This document shows positions 1 through 8,277 of a stretch of 12,440 bases of DNA, in pieces. A program made the position numbers and the translations under genes. Numbering within the stretch: the first letter of the stretch is position 1; every line of letters begins with the position of its first letter. The stretch is from Clostridiales bacterium (GTDB lineage Bacteria > Bacillota_A > Clostridia > Saccharofermentanales > Saccharofermentanaceae): positions 1-12,440 of the forward strand of contig JAFYJX010000059.1 in the NCBI GenBank assembly GCA_017537905.1, given 5' to 3'. Below the pieces are notes generated by a model. It saw nothing but the letters and a program-made list of their open reading frames with translations, searched no databases and was not told the origin of the DNA.

Positions 1-61
1 AATGGTCTGGATGGACACTTCACTTGCTGACGCAGGCATTAAGTGGAAGAAAGATAATTGA
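1..61 (+). CDS. C-terminal end of an upstream gene (partial)
   Basis: The frame starting at base 2 is open from the window edge and ends at TGA 59-61. It encodes a short tail ending in ADAGIKWKKDN. The stop is followed 22 bases later by a strong rho-independent terminator, which supports this being the true end of a gene rather than a chance frame. Frame 1 closes at base 30. Frame 3 stays open longer, but it runs through the terminator hairpin, so it is unlikely. Too little is visible to name a family, and the in-frame ATG at 2-4 is probably internal. Confidence 0.5.
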   Translation, partial: MVWMDTSLADAGIKWKKDN

Positions 62-83
62 TAAGGGATTGATTGTTCTTATG

Positions 84-112
84 AAGGGGTTTGGGTTACC
101 AAACCCCTTTTT
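84..112 (+). terminator. Rho-independent terminator of the upstream gene
   Basis: An 11-bp perfect stem pairs bases 84-94 with 99-109 around a 4-base loop (GTTA). The 3' arm runs into a T tract at 108-112. It ends two bases before the -35 element of the next gene, so it insulates the regulator gene from read-through. Confidence 0.9.
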
Positions 113-114
113 AG

Positions 115-142
115 TTGACAAGAGAGGATTACACTATAAAAT
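115..142 (+). promoter_or_regulatory. Sigma-A type promoter of the Fur-family gene
   Basis: A consensus -35 TTGACA lies at 115-120. A -10 like TAAAAT lies at 137-142 with a 16-base spacer, and TATAAA at 135-140 is an alternative. The predicted start of transcription falls inside the 7-1-7 inverted repeat at 142-156. Confidence 0.7.
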
Positions 143-156
143 GAAAACTGTTTTCA
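142..156. promoter_or_regulatory. Candidate Fur/Zur/PerR-type operator (7-1-7 inverted repeat)
   Basis: TGAAAACTGTTTTCA is a perfect 7-1-7 inverted repeat centred on base 149. It starts at the end of the -10 element and ends 22 bases before the regulator start codon. The 7-1-7 architecture is the known form of Fur, Zur and PerR boxes in Gram-positive bacteria, and the arm sequence here is closest to a Fur-like half site. Position and symmetry are seen in the sequence. Binding by the adjacent regulator, and hence negative autoregulation, is inferred. Confidence 0.65.
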
Positions 157-178
157 AATTGGATACAGGGAGGCTCTG

Positions 179-598
179 ATGGGCAGAACAAAGAGTGGTT
201 CTTATAATACTAAGCAGTCATGCGAGATCTTGAATTTCCTTAAGGATAATGCAGGATCACATTTTACGAGCCAGGAGATATCCGATCATTTCAGAGCGCA
301 GGGTATCAATATCGGTCAGGCAACGATCTACAGACGTCTGGACCGTTTGACCACTGACGGACTTGTAAATAAATATATAATCGATGAGAAGTCTCCCGCA
401 TGTTACGAATATATCGGCACAGAGCACTGCAAGCACGGCAACTGCTATCACATGAAGTGTGAGAAGTGCGGCAAGCTCATTCATCTGTCCTGTGACGAGA
501 TTAACGAGTTTTTCGAGCACGTGTCATCTGAACACGGCTTCGTGCTCGATCCCAAGCGTACTGTATTCTACGGTATCTGCGAAGATTGTATTGAATAA
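179..598 (+). CDS. Fur-family metal-responsive transcriptional regulator
   Basis: This is a 139-residue protein, typical for the Fur superfamily. The N-terminal winged helix covers about residues 12-70, with a recognition helix around GQATIYRRLDRL (46-57). The C-terminal dimerisation and metal domain carries two CxxC pairs, C94/C97 (CEKCG) and C134/C137 (CEDC), the usual structural zinc site. A His/Cys-rich stretch at 83-94 (H83, C84, H86, C89, H91) probably forms the sensory site. The extra cysteines resemble Zur-like clostridial members more than classic iron Fur, but the metal cannot be fixed from sequence, and PerR is also possible. The start is supported by GGGAGG at 168-173, five bases upstream. 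The gene is monocistronic, with its own promoter and a likely autoregulatory operator. Its stop lies only 8 bases from the stop of the convergent carboxypeptidase gene, and no clear terminator separates them. Confidence 0.92.
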   Translation: MGRTKSGSYNTKQSCEILNFLKDNAGSHFTSQEISDHFRAQGINIGQATIYRRLDRLTTDGLVNKYIIDEKSPACYEYIGTEHCKHGNCYHMKCEKCGKLIHLSCDEINEFFEHVSSEHGFVLDPKRTVFYGICEDCIE

Positions 599-606
599 AT
601 CCCTTA

Positions 607-2034
607 TCAGAGCATGTTAGCTCGCTTTGTCGCTTCTTCACGTCTGTGCTTGATCACGCGTGCGCGGAAAATCAGCAATACGATGACCAGAAGAAGTATA
701 AGTCCCGACAATACGGCGAAGGTAACTAGAATGCCCCTTACGTTGGTAAGGTTTGTAAGCTTTTGGGGGTTAACTTCTACAACACCGGCCTTTTTCTCGA
801 TGTCTATAACGAGCGTTCCGATGTGATATGTCTTGTCCGAATATATCTTGCACAGAGGCATTTCAAGAGTCTGACGGTCCTGCGAAGTGTCAATGACAGC
901 CTTCGAAAAGTCAATCCTGTTCGTGCTTCCGAGCTGGGCTCTGTAGGAAGTCGTAGTAATATACTGATCGAGAATGATCCTCTCGTTTGCCAGGTAGAGG
1001 TTGGTATCCTTTAATAGTGAGTTGATCTGGTTGTGAGCCTCATCTACCAATGGCGTGATCTCGTTTTCCGTGATCTCGACGGTCGCAAAGGTCGAGTAAC
1101 CATAATCGAAAAGCTTGATGAGGTCTGCATATCTGATATTCGAATCAGCTGCGTTAAATACACAACCTACCAATGTCCTGTTATTTTTCTTGGCTGCTGC
1201 GCAGAGTGTATATCCTGCCGAGTCAGTAAATCCTGTCTTACCGCCCAAATAGTATTCATAACCGTACTGGGTCGTGCTTACGAATTTGTTGGAATTGTTA
1301 AGTTCTCTCGCGCTGCTGTACTTGTTTGTAGCATCGATAGTGTAATTTAAGGTTTTGGCGATCTCGGTGTATTTGGTGTTTGTTACTGCTTCATTCAGGA
1401 TAAGCGCCATGTCATAAGGTGTAGTGACGTTGTCGGCAGAGGAAACGCCGTAAGCTGATGAGAAGTGGGTGTGAAGACAGCCGATCTCTGAAGCTTTCTG
1501 GTTCATGAGGTCACAAAAATCGTGCTCTGATCCTGCCATGTAAATGCCGAGGACAAGGGCTGCATCATTTGCTGATTTAAGAACTGAGGCATAGATAAGG
1601 TCTTTTACGGAGATTTCTTCTCCTTCCTGAACACCTAACTTAACGTAGGTTTTAGGGATCTTTTTATTTGCTTCAGCCATTTCGGGGGTGATTGTTACAG
1701 TCTCGGTCTCGTCCAAACGCTCGAGGGCAAGGAGGATCGTCATTACCTTGGTCATGGATGCGGGTTCTTTCTGGACATCGTAATCTTTGCCCAGGAGGAT
1801 GGAGCCGCTGTTAGCGTCGAAAAGGATGTAGGATGCCGCATTTACAGTTGGAGCATCCTCTAGCTGCTCGTTCAGGAGATCTGTCTTTCTCTCATTTGCA
1901 GTGATGATGCCGTCGTTAGGATCATCAGGGAAGTCCTCTGCTGATACTACTGAGCCTGCAAAAGCCCAAAAAGATGTTATTGTGAGAAGCAGTGCCGTAA
2001 AGCTTGCTGTTATCTTCTTCAAATTCAAATGCAT
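607..2034 (-). CDS. dacF: D-alanyl-D-alanine carboxypeptidase (DacF/PBP5 family, peptidase S11)
   Basis: It removes the terminal D-Ala from peptidoglycan pentapeptides outside the cell, which limits cross-linking. The frame extends to 2061, but the ATG at 2034 is preferred. It has AGGAGA six bases upstream and begins a clean Sec signal peptide: LKK, a hydrophobic core, and a VSA cleavage site at about residue 32. Numbering from this start (475 residues), the three active-site motifs of penicillin-binding proteins are present: SMTK with Ser93 and Lys96, SAN at 154-156, and KTG at 266-268. A beta-rich PBP5-like C-terminal domain follows. The protein ends with a long hydrophobic helix at about 436-457 and a basic tail (KHRREEATKR). 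It is therefore anchored by a real transmembrane segment rather than the amphipathic helix of E. coli PBP5. It is transcribed divergently from miaB. The symbol is given by family, and other dac paralogues are possible. Confidence 0.9.
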   Translation of the reverse strand: MHLNLKKITASFTALLLTITSFWAFAGSVVSAEDFPDDPNDGIITANERKTDLLNEQLEDAPTVNAASYILFDANSGSILLGKDYDVQKEPASMTKVMTILLALERLDETETVTITPEMAEANKKIPKTYVKLGVQEGEEISVKDLIYASVLKSANDAALVLGIYMAGSEHDFCDLMNQKASEIGCLHTHFSSAYGVSSADNVTTPYDMALILNEAVTNTKYTEIAKTLNYTIDATNKYSSARELNNSNKFVSTTQYGYEYYLGGKTGFTDSAGYTLCAAAKKNNRTLVGCVFNAADSNIRYADLIKLFDYGYSTFATVEITENEITPLVDEAHNQINSLLKDTNLYLANERIILDQYITTTSYRAQLGSTNRIDFSKAVIDTSQDRQTLEMPLCKIYSDKTYHIGTLVIDIEKKAGVVEVNPQKLTNLTNVRGILVTFAVLSGLILLLVIVLLIFRARVIKHRREEATKRANML

Positions 2035-2066
2035 ACAATCTCCTATTCTAGAATTGACCAATACAT

Positions 2067-2072
2067 ATTATA
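2067..2072 (-). promoter_or_regulatory. Candidate -10 element of the carboxypeptidase gene
   Basis: On the minus strand a perfect TATAAT sits 33 bases upstream of the preferred start codon at 2034. No good -35 is seen at 16-18 bases, because the upstream sequence is a T tract. The transcript would start between here and the ribosome site, so the upstream in-frame ATG at 2061 could barely be included. This favours the 2034 start. Confidence 0.45.
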
Positions 2073-2142
2073 ACTTCTTGGCAAAAAAACAAATATTTGG
2101 CGTACATTCTAATTTTTAATAAAAATAAAGGGTGATTTACTG

Positions 2143-2148
2143 TATAAT
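2143..2148 (+). promoter_or_regulatory. Candidate -10 element of the miaB-mutS-mutL-miaA operon
   Basis: A perfect TATAAT lies 27 bases upstream of the miaB start codon in a very AT-rich stretch. The -35 region around 2120-2125 is poor. It is the only obvious promoter-like element ahead of the four-gene operon and is divergent from the carboxypeptidase promoter. Confidence 0.5.
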
Positions 2149-2175
2149 TAGCGGGTAAATGAAAAGAGGCTTTAA

Positions 2176-3639
2176 ATGGCGATTATTAAGACTACAGCAA
2201 ATGACAAAAAAGAGTTTGATTCTGCGATAAATGAGCTCAAAGAGTATTTTTCTTCCCTGGGAGCCCGTAAAGGCAGAAACTTGACATATAACGTATTAAC
2301 CTATGGCTGCCAGCTCAACGAATCTGATTCCGAGAAGCTCTCGGGCATGCTCGGCTCCATGGGACTTGTTCCTTCAACGGGCGGAGAACTCGATGATGCG
2401 GATGTCATCGTCTTTAATACATGCTCTATAAGAGAGAATGCAGACAGGCATTTGTTCGGCAATCTTGGTGTATTTAAGACGCTGAAGAAGAATGACCGCG
2501 ATGTTGTTATCGCAGTAGGCGGCTGCATGATGAAGGTCCCTGAGAATGTAGAGAGGATCAAGAAATCTTATCCTTATGTTGACCTTGTTTTCGATCCGCA
2601 GCAGCTCCACAGATTCCCGGTCCTCATGAGAGACGCGATCCGTAAGAATAAGCAGCTCGTAAATATCTCCGCTGATGACTATATTGCGGAAGATGACTTT
2701 TTCCCGATCGACAGAAAGAGGAAGTTCAGAGCGCTCGTGCCGATCATGTACGGCTGCAATAATTTCTGCACATACTGCATCGTTCCCTATGCCAGGGGCA
2801 GGGAGAGATCCAGAGATTTTAATGAGATCGTTAATGAGTTATCCGAACTCGCATCCCAGGGATATAAGGAAGTCATGCTTCTCGGCCAGAACGTTAATTC
2901 CTATATGGGTGAGGGCGGAGAGACTTTCGCAGACATTTTGAGGGCAGCATCTGACTTTACGGAATTCTCGAGAGTCAGATTCATGTCATCACATCCGAAG
3001 GACTTATCCGATGAAGTTATAGACATCATGGCTACAAGACCTAATGTCGAAAAGCATCTTCACCTGGCAATGCAGTCCGGCTCCAATACCGTTCTTAAGG
3101 CCATGAACAGACCTTACACGATCGAGAGATTCCAGGAGATCGTAGATACTTTCAGAGCCAAGGTCGAAGGCGGTTCGCTCACTACTGACATCATTGTCGG
3201 TTTCCCGGGCGAGACTGACGAAGATTTCGAAGAAACGCTTGTGGCAGTCGAGAAAGCAAAGTTCGATGCGGCATTTACTTTCCAGTATTCAGCAAGGCCC
3301 GGCACAAAGGCGGCAGCTTATGAGAACCAGATCCCTCAGGATATTGTGACTGAGCGTTTCGGAAGACTTACTGAATATACTAACCGCTATGCCGAGGAAT
3401 CCAATCTGAAGCTTGTCGGAAATACCATGGAGGTCCTGATCGAAGGCATCAGCAAAGCCGGTGACATGACATTCTCCGGCAGGACCATTACTAACCATCT
3501 TGTTAACTTCACTATTCCTGAAGAACTCGGCATTGAGATTGGCCCCGATTATCTCGAGGGCAGGCTCTGTGAGGTCAGGATAGACCGTGCAAGACCTTAT
3601 TCTGTTGACGGTATCCTCGTCAGCTTGAAGGGAGAATAA
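2176..3639 (+). CDS. miaB: tRNA-2-methylthio-N6-dimethylallyladenosine synthase MiaB
   Basis: This is a radical SAM methylthiotransferase that adds the 2-methylthio group to i6A37 of tRNAs reading UNN codons, giving ms2i6A. It has 487 residues. The N-terminal methylthiotransferase (UPF0004) domain carries the auxiliary [4Fe-4S] cysteines C45 (TYGCQLN), C83 (NTCSIRENA) and C117 (GGCM). The radical SAM CxxxCxxC motif is C194, C198 and C201 (GCNNFCTYCIVP), followed by the family hallmark RGRERSR. A C-terminal TRAM domain covers about 418-483. An N-terminal extension of roughly 35 residues precedes the core, as in many Firmicute MiaB proteins. The RNENAD-type signature and the genetic link to miaA favour MiaB over MtaB or RimO. 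The start has AGAGG six bases upstream. It is the first gene of the operon, and its stop is two bases from the mutS start. Confidence 0.96.
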   Translation: MAIIKTTANDKKEFDSAINELKEYFSSLGARKGRNLTYNVLTYGCQLNESDSEKLSGMLGSMGLVPSTGGELDDADVIVFNTCSIRENADRHLFGNLGVFKTLKKNDRDVVIAVGGCMMKVPENVERIKKSYPYVDLVFDPQQLHRFPVLMRDAIRKNKQLVNISADDYIAEDDFFPIDRKRKFRALVPIMYGCNNFCTYCIVPYARGRERSRDFNEIVNELSELASQGYKEVMLLGQNVNSYMGEGGETFADILRAASDFTEFSRVRFMSSHPKDLSDEVIDIMATRPNVEKHLHLAMQSGSNTVLKAMNRPYTIERFQEIVDTFRAKVEGGSLTTDIIVGFPGETDEDFEETLVAVEKAKFDAAFTFQYSARPGTKAAAYENQIPQDIVTERFGRLTEYTNRYAEESNLKLVGNTMEVLIEGISKAGDMTFSGRTITNHLVNFTIPEELGIEIGPDYLEGRLCEVRIDRARPYSVDGILVSLKGE

Positions 3640-3641
3640 CC

Positions 3642-6374
3642 GTGACTGATAACAACGGTTTTGATGAGAATAACGTAAAAGCTGCAGGCCAGTTCCCGAT
3701 GAGCCTCTCAGACTTGAAGCCTGAAGAGTTGTCTCCCATGATGCAGCACTATGCCGAGATGAAGGCTAAGTGCCAGGATTCGTTCCTGTTATACAGGCTC
3801 GGCGACTTCTATGAGATGTTCTTCGACGATGCTGTTAAAGCAGCTAAGATACTGGAACTCGCACTTACCAGAAGAGACTGCGGTTCAGGATACAGGGCAC
3901 CTATGTGCGGTATTCCTTTCCATGCATATTCTTCTTATGCGAACAAACTCGTTTCTTCAGGCTACAAGGTCGCCATCTGCGAACAGTTAGAAGACCCTTC
4001 TGTTGCAACGGGTCTTGTTAAGCGAGGAATTATTAAGATCTTAACGCCTGGTACGATCACCGAATCCGGCGGGCTCGAAGACCGTAAGAACAACTTCCTC
4101 ATGAGCATTTACTGTGTCGGTTCGCAGTTCGGTGTTGCATGTGCTGATATCTCGACAGGCGATTTTGAAGCCACACAGCTGACGCTCACGGATAACGGTG
4201 AGCACCTGATAAATCTCATCGGCAAATATTCTCCTTCGGAGATCATCTATAATTCGAATTTCGAATCCACGCCGGAGATGCAGGCGATAAGGACAGGTAC
4301 GGATATCGCTCTTACGAGAAGAAGCGACAGGGATTTCTCGGAGAGTGTTTTCAAGAACAGCGGTGCGGCAGTACAGGATGCCAAGCTTTTCACGAATCCC
4401 GAAATGATGTATTGCGCATGCGCAGCCCTGATCCTCTATGCTGAAGAGACACAGACTGACAAAGTCACTTACCTTGATGTCGTAAGATGCTACAAGATCT
4501 CCGATACCATGGAGCTTGATATCGCTACTCGTACGGGCTTGGAGCTCACTTCCACGATCAGGACTAAGCAGAAGAAGGGTTCGCTCCTCTGGGCTATCGA
4601 CCGTACTAAGACTTCGATGGGCGCAAGACTCTTGAGAAAGTGGGTCGAAGAGCCCCTTATTTCCGTCAAGGCCATCAACAGAAGGCTTGATGCAGTCGAA
4701 GAAGCAAAAGACAAATACATGGCACGTCAGCAGATAATGGAGGGCTTATCCGGTCTTTACGATATCGAGCGTCTCGCGGGCAAGGTATCGCTCGGCACAT
4801 GTAATGCCAGAGATCTGTTGTCTCTTCGTAATTCACTAAGAAAGATCCCGTTTGTCAGGGAAGGCTTAGAGGAGTTCTCGAAGGGCATGTTCAAAGAGAT
4901 CAAGATGTCCATGGATCCTCTTACGGATATTGCTGACCTCCTCGAAAAGTCTATCAACGAGGATGCTCCCGTTACAGTTAAAGACGGTGACATCATCAAG
5001 CGCGGCTATAATGCAGAATGCGATGAACTATACGATCTCGCAAAGAATGCCAAGGAATATATCCTCCAGCTCGAGAATAACGAGCGCGAGAGGACCGGAA
5101 TAAAGACCCTGAAGATCGGCTATAACAAGGTCTTCGGTTACTTCATCGACATCCCGAGATCACAGTCTGACAAGGTTCCTGAAGAGTATGTCAGAAAGCA
5201 GACTCTCGTAAATAACGAGCGTTACATCACGCCCCAGATAAAGGAGCTTGAAGATAAGATCGTATCAGCTTCTTCACGCCGAATTGCCCTGGAATATGAG
5301 CTCTTTACGGAAGTCAGAGAAAAGGTCTGTGCCGTATCGGATAAGCTTTTCGGAACAGCAAGGGCGATCGCTCAGACAGACGTTATTACTTCACTTGCAG
5401 AACTTGCTGAAGTCGAAAATTACGTTAAGCCTGTAATTGACGATTCCGAGATCATTGAGATCAAGGGCGGAAGACATCCTGTAGTTGAGCAGATGATGAG
5501 GTCTTCCCACGAGACATTCGTTCCTAACGATATATCGATGGACGATGAGAAGCGCCTTATGGTGCTTACAGGTCCTAACATGGCCGGTAAATCAACGTTC
5601 ATGAGGCAGACGGCGTTAATCGTCCTTATGGCTCAGATTGGATCTTTTGTTCCTGCCAGAAGCGCGAAGATCGGCCTTGTTGACCACATCTTTACGAGGA
5701 TCGGCGCTTCGGATGACATCTCTACCGGTCAGTCAACATTCATGGTCGAGATGAGGGAAGTATCTTACATCCTTAAGAATGCTACGCGTAAGAGCCTCCT
5801 GCTCCTTGACGAAGTAGGAAGAGGCACGAGTACATACGACGGCCTCTCTATCGCATGGGCTGTAATCGAATACATAATCGATCCCAATATCCTTTATGCG
5901 AGAACGATTTTTGCAACACATTACCACGAGCTTAACCAGCTTGAGCGCCTTAACAGAGGCGTATATAACAACCATGTCGAGGTCAAGGAAGAAGGCGACA
6001 GCGTAACGTTCCTTCATAAGATCTCTGAAGGCGGCACTTCCGACAGCTACGGTATCGAAGTTGCGAGACTCGCAGGGCTTCCTGCTGACGTTCTTAAGCG
6101 CTCAAATGCAATCCTTTCGGAACTCGAGAGGATAGGAAAGTTTAAGGTCAAGGGCAACCGCGAGACATTGGGAAATGATGAAGAACTCTCTAAAGATGTT
6201 ATGCCCGGACAGGAATCTTTCTTCAATCCTGACAATGTCGTTTACAGAAAAGAAGACAAGATCCGTCAGACGTTAAGGGATCTCGATCCTACGAGATTAA
6301 CTCCGATCGAAGCCATGAACATACTCTATGAATTGAAGCAGAAGTGCCAGGAGGAAGACATTGGGCAGGATTAA
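3642..6374 (+). CDS. mutS: DNA mismatch repair protein MutS
   Basis: It recognises base mismatches and small loops and recruits MutL. It has 910 residues, somewhat longer than E. coli MutS (853). The GTG start is chosen because GGGAG lies seven bases upstream inside the end of miaB. The next ATG (codon 20) has no ribosome site. The mismatch-reading F-x-E motif is F56-Y57-E58 (GDFYEMF), about 20 residues later than in E. coli, so there is a short N-terminal extension. The connector, lever and clamp domains follow. The ATPase has Walker A GPNMAGKS at 644-651, Walker B LLLLDE with D723/E724, and the TGQSTFMVEM signature loop between them. Near the C-terminus QESFF (857-861) matches the beta-clamp-binding motif of Gram-positive MutS. 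The length and mismatch motif make it MutS1, not MutS2. It overlaps mutL by 14 bases. Confidence 0.98.
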   Translation: MTDNNGFDENNVKAAGQFPMSLSDLKPEELSPMMQHYAEMKAKCQDSFLLYRLGDFYEMFFDDAVKAAKILELALTRRDCGSGYRAPMCGIPFHAYSSYANKLVSSGYKVAICEQLEDPSVATGLVKRGIIKILTPGTITESGGLEDRKNNFLMSIYCVGSQFGVACADISTGDFEATQLTLTDNGEHLINLIGKYSPSEIIYNSNFESTPEMQAIRTGTDIALTRRSDRDFSESVFKNSGAAVQDAKLFTNPEMMYCACAALILYAEETQTDKVTYLDVVRCYKISDTMELDIATRTGLELTSTIRTKQKKGSLLWAIDRTKTSMGARLLRKWVEEPLISVKAINRRLDAVEEAKDKYMARQQIMEGLSGLYDIERLAGKVSLGTCNARDLLSLRNSLRKIPFVREGLEEFSKGMFKEIKMSMDPLTDIADLLEKSINEDAPVTVKDGDIIKRGYNAECDELYDLAKNAKEYILQLENNERERTGIKTLKIGYNKVFGYFIDIPRSQSDKVPEEYVRKQTLVNNERYITPQIKELEDKIVSASSRRIALEYELFTEVREKVCAVSDKLFGTARAIAQTDVITSLAELAEVENYVKPVIDDSEIIEIKGGRHPVVEQMMRSSHETFVPNDISMDDEKRLMVLTGPNMAGKSTFMRQTALIVLMAQIGSFVPARSAKIGLVDHIFTRIGASDDISTGQSTFMVEMREVSYILKNATRKSLLLLDEVGRGTSTYDGLSIAWAVIEYIIDPNILYARTIFATHYHELNQLERLNRGVYNNHVEVKEEGDSVTFLHKISEGGTSDSYGIEVARLAGLPADVLKRSNAILSELERIGKFKVKGNRETLGNDEELSKDVMPGQESFFNPDNVVYRKEDKIRQTLRDLDPTRLTPIEAMNILYELKQKCQEEDIGQD

Positions 6375-8277
6375 TATACTTGATACCAAGACTGCCAATG
6401 CCATCAAGGCCGGCGAAGTCATTGAGCGTCCCGTATCCGTTGTAAAAGAACTTATCGATAATTCGATAGACAGCGGTGCGACCAGAGTTACAGTCGAATT
6501 TGCAGGCGGCGGAATCTCTCTTATCCGCGTGTCTGACGATGGCTGCGGAATGGACAGGGAAGACGCTGAAAAGTCATTCCTCATCCATGCGACATCCAAG
6601 CTTCATTCGATCGAAGATATCTATTCTCTCTCAACAAATGGATTCCGCGGTGAGGCGTTAGCTTCTATCGCAGCGTGTTCTGACGTAACTCTTACGACCT
6701 GCATCAAGGGCGAAAAGACAGGAACCAGAGTCGTCTATGAAGACGGTTCCCTTAAAGGCGTTTACGATAATCCCGAATGTGTCGGAACCACGGTCGAGGT
6801 CAGAAATCTTTTTAAGAACCTTCCTGCGAGATATAAGTTCCTCAAAAAAGATTCAACTGAAGGAATGTATATAACCGGTCTTATAGAAAAGATCGCCGTT
6901 ATTGCTCCTGAGATTTCCATAAAACTCATCAAGGATGGTGCTACGCTGTTTACCACACCGGGTAACGGCTCGTCTCTGGATGCCGTATATGCGGTTTACG
7001 GTAAAGAAACCGCCCAAGCACTTGTGCCCGTAAGCTTCAAATATGAAGGCGGCAGGGTGGAAGGCTTTACCGGACTTACTTCATTTGTAAGGGGCAACAG
7101 AGGCCTTCAGGTCGTATACGTAAACGGCAGACTGATACACAGCAAGACTGTTTCTGCCGCTATTGATGAAGCATATAAGAATGCTGTCATGAAGAACAAA
7201 TTCCCTATCTGTTTCCTCATGATCTACTGCGAGCCGGGCACGGTTGATGTCAACGTCCATCCGCAGAAATCTGAAGTCAAATTCAGCAATGACGGTGATA
7301 TCTTCAGACTCGTATATCACGGAATAAAAGATGCCCTGACAAAGAGCGGTGAAGCTGGAATGACTTTCGCAGGAATCGCCGAGAAGGTCGAAGAAGAATC
7401 AAATTCCGGAACACAGCTCCGCTATGATTTCTCTGCCGCAGCCGCACCGAAATCGACTGCCAGACCATCGCAGACGCCTGCCGCTACTCATAAACTTGAG
7501 CCCCAGGGAAGTCCTGTGCAGGCTAATAAACTCCTTCAGATCTTATCTGAATTTAAGCCGGACATTGAAGCTCTAAAGGAGTCGACCTCTGAGCCTTCAT
7601 CTAAGCCGGAAGTAACTGTTGATGAGCCTATTGAAGCAGCACCTGCTCCTGCAATTATCGATGACGTCCAGGAGAACAGGACGCTTACCGATATCGACAG
7701 ACTTGCAGCTGCAAGCTTTGTGGGAATTATCTTTTCGACATATATCATTCTGCAGAACGAAGATGTCTGCTTTATCGTTGACCAGCATGCTGCCCACGAG
7801 CGTGTGCTCTATGAGGAATTTATGGTAAAGAAAAAGCCCGGTGCCACACCTGCGGTAGAGCAGGTTTTAACACCGCAGATAATCACGCTCTCATGGGAAG
7901 ATTACAGCTTCGTTGAAGATAATATAGACAGGTTCAAAGATAACGGCTTTGAATTGGAACTCTTGGGTGACAGGCAGATCGCCGTAAGAACCGTGCCTCT
8001 CGGAAAAGCCGGAAAGCAATCCGAAGTCTTTGGCGCAATCCTTACGGATCTTAAGCGCGAAGTTCCGTCCAAGTCTGAGATCTGGTATCAGCTAATTCAG
8101 ACTACGGCTTGTAAGGCTGCCGTCAAAGCCGGTGACAAGCTCACTGAACAGGAAGCGATGAAGCTTATCGAATCTCTTTCGAAGCTTGAAGATCCATATC
8201 ACTGCGCTCACGGAAGGCCGACTTTCTTTACTGTCTCCAAGAAAGATTACGAGAAAAACTTCAAGAGAATAGTCTGA
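6361..8277 (+). CDS. mutL: DNA mismatch repair endonuclease MutL
   Basis: It couples mismatch recognition by MutS to strand incision. It has 638 residues and uses a TTG start, supported by a consensus AGGAGG at 6349-6354 placed six bases upstream. The N-terminal GHKL ATPase shows E30 and N34 in KELIDNS (most MutL have ELVEN), DDGCGMD for ADP contact, HATSKL, and GFRGEAL. A Pro/Ala/Ser-rich linker of low conservation spans about 345-445. The C-terminal domain carries the endonuclease metal motif DQHAAHERVLYEE (D474 to E486), an ACKAAVK motif (583-589) and CAHGRP (615-620). QVLTP at 501-505 matches the beta-clamp-binding motif. This set marks the nicking MutL of MutH-less bacteria. The gene overlaps both neighbours: 14 bases with mutS, and one base with miaA. 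Confidence 0.98.
   Translation: MGRINILDTKTANAIKAGEVIERPVSVVKELIDNSIDSGATRVTVEFAGGGISLIRVSDDGCGMDREDAEKSFLIHATSKLHSIEDIYSLSTNGFRGEALASIAACSDVTLTTCIKGEKTGTRVVYEDGSLKGVYDNPECVGTTVEVRNLFKNLPARYKFLKKDSTEGMYITGLIEKIAVIAPEISIKLIKDGATLFTTPGNGSSLDAVYAVYGKETAQALVPVSFKYEGGRVEGFTGLTSFVRGNRGLQVVYVNGRLIHSKTVSAAIDEAYKNAVMKNKFPICFLMIYCEPGTVDVNVHPQKSEVKFSNDGDIFRLVYHGIKDALTKSGEAGMTFAGIAEKVEEESNSGTQLRYDFSAAAAPKSTARPSQTPAATHKLEPQGSPVQANKLLQILSEFKPDIEALKESTSEPSSKPEVTVDEPIEAAPAPAIIDDVQENRTLTDIDRLAAASFVGIIFSTYIILQNEDVCFIVDQHAAHERVLYEEFMVKKKPGATPAVEQVLTPQIITLSWEDYSFVEDNIDRFKDNGFELELLGDRQIAVRTVPLGKAGKQSEVFGAILTDLKREVPSKSEIWYQLIQTTACKAAVKAGDKLTEQEAMKLIESLSKLEDPYHCAHGRPTFFTVSKKDYEKNFKRIV

Noticed and set aside
5733..6017. 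Minus-strand open frames within mutS, and similar ones within miaB, mutL, miaA and dacF
   Set aside because: All lie opposite strongly conserved coding sequence, lack ribosome sites, and show no family motifs. They are shadows of the codon bias.
7395..7690. The Ala/Pro/Ser-rich stretch in mutL as a sign of a frameshift or insertion
   Set aside because: The frame is continuous, and a variable linker between the ATPase and endonuclease domains is normal for MutL.
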